Of a stretch of 54,294 nucleotides of DNA, positions 52,124-54,294 are shown piece by piece. Location of the stretch: positions 1 to 54,294 of the forward strand of contig NZ_CADIKF010000049.1 in NCBI RefSeq assembly GCF_902859875.1. The letters are read 5' to 3'. This stretch comes from Paraburkholderia solisilvae. Its GTDB lineage: Bacteria; Pseudomonadota; Gammaproteobacteria; Burkholderiales; Burkholderiaceae. The notes under the pieces were generated by a model that saw only the letters and a program-made list of their open reading frames with translations, did not search any database and was not told where the DNA came from. The position numbers and the translations under genes were made by a program. Position 1 is the stretch's first letter. Every line of letters starts with the position of its first letter.

Positions 52124-53010
52124 ACGCGCCACGCGGCGATGCGATGACGGGTTCGCTCGATGTGCGGCCTGCGCCGCGCGCGTATGGCGCACCCGGCGTG
52201 CGCGTCGCGGAGATTGGCCTCAGGGCCTGGTATCTGCTGGTCGTCGTGTTTCTGTTTGTGCCGATCATCGCGGGCATTGTCTATTCGTTCAATGTCGGCA
52301 TCGACAACAAGCAGACTGCGACGCTGACCGGCTGGACCGTGCAGTGGTATGCCGCTGCCTGGAACGATCTGTCGTTGCGGCGCGCGGTTGAGCAAAGCGT
52401 GGTGGTCGCGTTCTGGTGCGCGCTGCTGTCGGTGTGGCTCGGCACGATGCTCGGTTTTGTCGTGGTGCGGCATCCGGCGCGACGCGTGCGGCGGTGGTTG
52501 AGCGGGCTCACCTATCTGCTGCTGATCGTTCCGGAATCGGTGATCGGCATTTCGCTGTTGCTGTTTTATGCGGTGACGGGCGTGCCGCTCGGCACCGCGA
52601 CGCTCGTCGCGGGCATTGCGCCGCTGGCGATTGCCGTGGTCGCGCTGGTTGTGCGCGCTCGTATGCTGACGCTCGACCGCGACCTCGAAGACGCCGCCGC
52701 CGATCTCGGCAGCACCCGTGCCGCGACATTGCGCCAGATCGTTTTGCCGCAACTGGCGCCGGCGGTCGCGGCGGGCGCGCTGATGGCGTATACGTTTTCG
52801 TTCGACAATCTCGTGGTGTCGGCTTTCCTGACGACGCCGCAAACTGGCACGCTGCCGGTTTATCTGTACGGCAGTCTTCAATATGGGCCGTCGCCGGCTG
52901 TCTATGCGGCCGCGTCGGCGGTGTTCACCTTTACTGTGCTGATGCTCGCGTTGGCAGCGTTGTTGTATCGCGCGACGCAGCATCCGCTGCATGCGCCCGT
53001 ATCCTCGTAA
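52120..53010 (+). CDS. ABC transporter permease (PotC-like)
   Basis: A 296-residue inner-membrane protein with six helices; EAA loop DLEDAAADLGSTRAATLRQIVLPQL at about 188-212. PYSF-type motif FSFDNLVVSAFL follows, as in PotC. Translation is coupled to the first permease by the ATGA overlap. Completes the membrane part of the polyamine-type importer. Confidence 0.9.
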   Translation: MNAPRGDAMTGSLDVRPAPRAYGAPGVRVAEIGLRAWYLLVVVFLFVPIIAGIVYSFNVGIDNKQTATLTGWTVQWYAAAWNDLSLRRAVEQSVVVAFWCALLSVWLGTMLGFVVVRHPARRVRRWLSGLTYLLLIVPESVIGISLLLFYAVTGVPLGTATLVAGIAPLAIAVVALVVRARMLTLDRDLEDAAADLGSTRAATLRQIVLPQLAPAVAAGALMAYTFSFDNLVVSAFLTTPQTGTLPVYLYGSLQYGPSPAVYAAASAVFTFTVLMLALAALLYRATQHPLHAPVSS

Positions 53011-53044
53011 GCGGGTTTATCAAACCACAAGCAAAGGCCCATCG

Positions 53045-54148
53045 ATGTCCCGTTTCGATTTTCATCTGCTGCTCGATCCGCCGCGTTATCCCACCGACCG
53101 TTTTGCGCCGCTTGCGGATCGCATCAAACGATTGCTCGCGACGCAGGCCGATGTGGTGTTTGTGCAGGCGGAAGCGATGCTGGCGCTCGAGGCGGTCGCG
53201 ACGAGTATCGCGCGGCCGGGCCTGGTCGCGCTCAATGTTGTGACGAGCCCATACGGCACGTGGTTCGGCACATGGTTAAGACGCGGCGGCGCGACCGTGC
53301 ATCAGGTGAGTGCGGCGCCGGGGCAGCCGATCGACGCCGCCGACGTATCGGCGTGCCTCGATGGCTTGCCGCAGGTCGATATCGTTGCGGCTGTGCATGC
53401 GGAATCGTCGAACGGTGCGCTCAATCCGCTTGCCGAACTGGCGGCGCTTGCGCGCTCGCGAGGGGTGCTGTTCGTCGTCGATGCGGTGGCGTCGGTGGGC
53501 GGTCATCCGATCGACTTCGACGTGCATGGAATCGATATCGCGGTGATGGGGGCGCAAAAGGCGCTCGCGGGTCCGGCGGGTGTGTCGGCGGTTGCGGTGA
53601 GTGCGCGCGCATGGACGCATATTGCAGCGGCACCGGATTACGCACCGTCGAGCCTGTCGCTTGCGGAGCTCAAACATGGCTGGATCGAGCGGGGCCGGCT
53701 CGCGTTGCCGGGGACGCCGGCGCCGCTCGAATTCTGGGCGCTCGAAGCGGCGCTCGATCGGGTCGACGCGGAAGGTATCGAACAGGTGATTGCGCGTCAT
53801 CAGCAGGCGGCGCGGGCGAGCCGGGCGGGGTTGCGTGCGCTTGGCATCGAGCCGTGGATTGCGCATGATGCTGCGGCGTCCGCGCTTGTCACGTCGGCGC
53901 CGGTGCCGGCGGGTGTCGATGCGAATGTGCTTATCGCGGATGCCGCGCGCCTCGGTGTCGAACTGATGCCGGGCTTTGGCGATATCGAAGGACGGATCGT
54001 GCGGCTCAATCACACCGGCATGCATGCGGCGTTTGATACGGTGCTGGCGAATGTGACTGCGTATGGCGCGGCGCTTGAGCGGCAGGGTGTCAGCGTGGAT
54101 ATCGGCGCGGCGGCGCGTGCGGTGAGTGATGCTTATGCGGGGGTATGA
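53045..54148 (+). CDS. Class V aminotransferase (alanine-glyoxylate/serine-pyruvate type)
   Basis: A 367-residue PLP enzyme. Asp146 (VVDAVAS) contacts the PLP ring, Lys172 in MGAQKALAGP forms the Schiff base, and HAESSNG (118-124) is the phosphate-side loop typical of alanine-glyoxylate aminotransferase-like enzymes. The N-terminus is atypical for the subfamily (no GP-PGPT-like start; LLLDPPRYPTDRFAPL instead). It lies 34 bp behind PotC in the same direction and probably transaminates the imported compound or a product of it. Confidence 0.87.
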   Translation: MSRFDFHLLLDPPRYPTDRFAPLADRIKRLLATQADVVFVQAEAMLALEAVATSIARPGLVALNVVTSPYGTWFGTWLRRGGATVHQVSAAPGQPIDAADVSACLDGLPQVDIVAAVHAESSNGALNPLAELAALARSRGVLFVVDAVASVGGHPIDFDVHGIDIAVMGAQKALAGPAGVSAVAVSARAWTHIAAAPDYAPSSLSLAELKHGWIERGRLALPGTPAPLEFWALEAALDRVDAEGIEQVIARHQQAARASRAGLRALGIEPWIAHDAAASALVTSAPVPAGVDANVLIADAARLGVELMPGFGDIEGRIVRLNHTGMHAAFDTVLANVTAYGAALERQGVSVDIGAAARAVSDAYAGV

Positions 54149-54294
54149 CGGGTGGTTTGCTACTGCGCTGATGTGGGTTTTTGATTTGACATAATATAAA
54201 TTATCAACGAACTGGCTGTTACGGCAAAGCTGTAATGTCGTACCTGGGCAAAGCTGAAACGTCGCATGTCATGCTGGCTGACCTTTGACGGGAG
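54149..54294. other. AT-rich right-edge region with mobile-element-like repeats
   Basis: 146 bp to the window end, with a sudden AT-rich stretch (54180-54210). No ATPase gene starts here. The 24-bp-spaced repeats at 54223-54268 are annotated separately. It may be the border of an insertion element lying to the right. Confidence 0.5.
54223..54268. repeat. Direct repeats resembling IS21-type terminal repeats
   Basis: Two copies of a 22-bp element spaced by 24 bp; each begins GGCAAAGCTG, followed by (T/A)AA(T/C)GTCG. Multiple short direct repeats just inside the end are a feature of IS21-family elements, and GGCAAAGCTGAAA-like repeats are remembered from such ends. No transposase is in the window, so this is tentative. 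Confidence 0.4.

Noticed and set aside
1..54294. CRISPR array, prophage or integrative element
   Set aside because: No regularly spaced repeat array and no phage, integrase or conjugation genes were found. The short tandem repeats listed are minisatellites without spacers.

Overview
The window is 54 kb of GC-rich bacterial chromosome with the gene content of a Burkholderiaceae member (Paraburkholderia, Caballeronia, Trinickia or close kin). It has dense short operons, many GTG starts, and many LysR, AraC, GntR, LacI and IclR regulators next to catabolic or transport genes. No rRNA, tRNA, CRISPR array, phage gene or complete insertion sequence was seen. All calls are made by reading the sequence; no database search was run.

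Left part (1-14.3 kb). A TetR regulator runs off the left edge. A 2-keto-3-deoxygluconate (KDG) locus follows: kdgT, a kduI gene reduced to its last 46 codons, kduD, and a clear kdgR, with two related palindromes between the divergent genes. Next come an orphan receiver protein, a Zur-like regulator and two glutathione transferases. A NERD-SF1 ATPase lies beside a phosphoribosyltransferase-HAD fusion. A signalling trio follows: a periplasmic molybdopterin-fold protein without the catalytic cysteine, an overlapping hybrid histidine kinase, and a convergent HTH-receiver protein.

Middle part (13.6-25 kb). A GntR regulator, a trans-3-hydroxy-L-proline dehydratase and a delta1-pyrroline-2-carboxylate reductase form a catabolic set. 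The two enzyme genes are separated by a 6.7 kb, clearly more AT-rich, oppositely oriented insert. It encodes a protein of unknown function, a 1262-residue YD/RHS shell protein, and a separate 360-residue protein that completes the RHS core and carries a variable C-terminal region. No immunity gene is visible. This island is the most unusual part of the window. A solitary zwf follows.

Right-middle part (25-41.4 kb). LysR and AraC regulators, a small ABM-fold protein, a double-PAS GGDEF cyclase, a MAPEG-like membrane protein, a carboxylesterase, an AraC regulator divergent from a GMC oxidoreductase, and a beta-glucoside operon. The operon holds a GH1 beta-glucosidase, a sugar-binding protein, two permeases, an ATPase and a LacI repressor, with a perfect 20-bp operator-like palindrome in front of it.

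Right part (41.4-54.3 kb). An acyl-CoA ligase and an FAD monooxygenase are divergent from a berberine-bridge-type oxidase, with a perfect palindrome between them. Then come an orphan ABC ATPase with degenerate catalytic motifs, an MFS exporter and a GcvA-like LysR. A polyamine-type binding protein with two permeases and a class V aminotransferase close the window, but no ATPase for this transporter is present. The right edge holds 24-bp-spaced direct repeats that look like the end of a mobile element.
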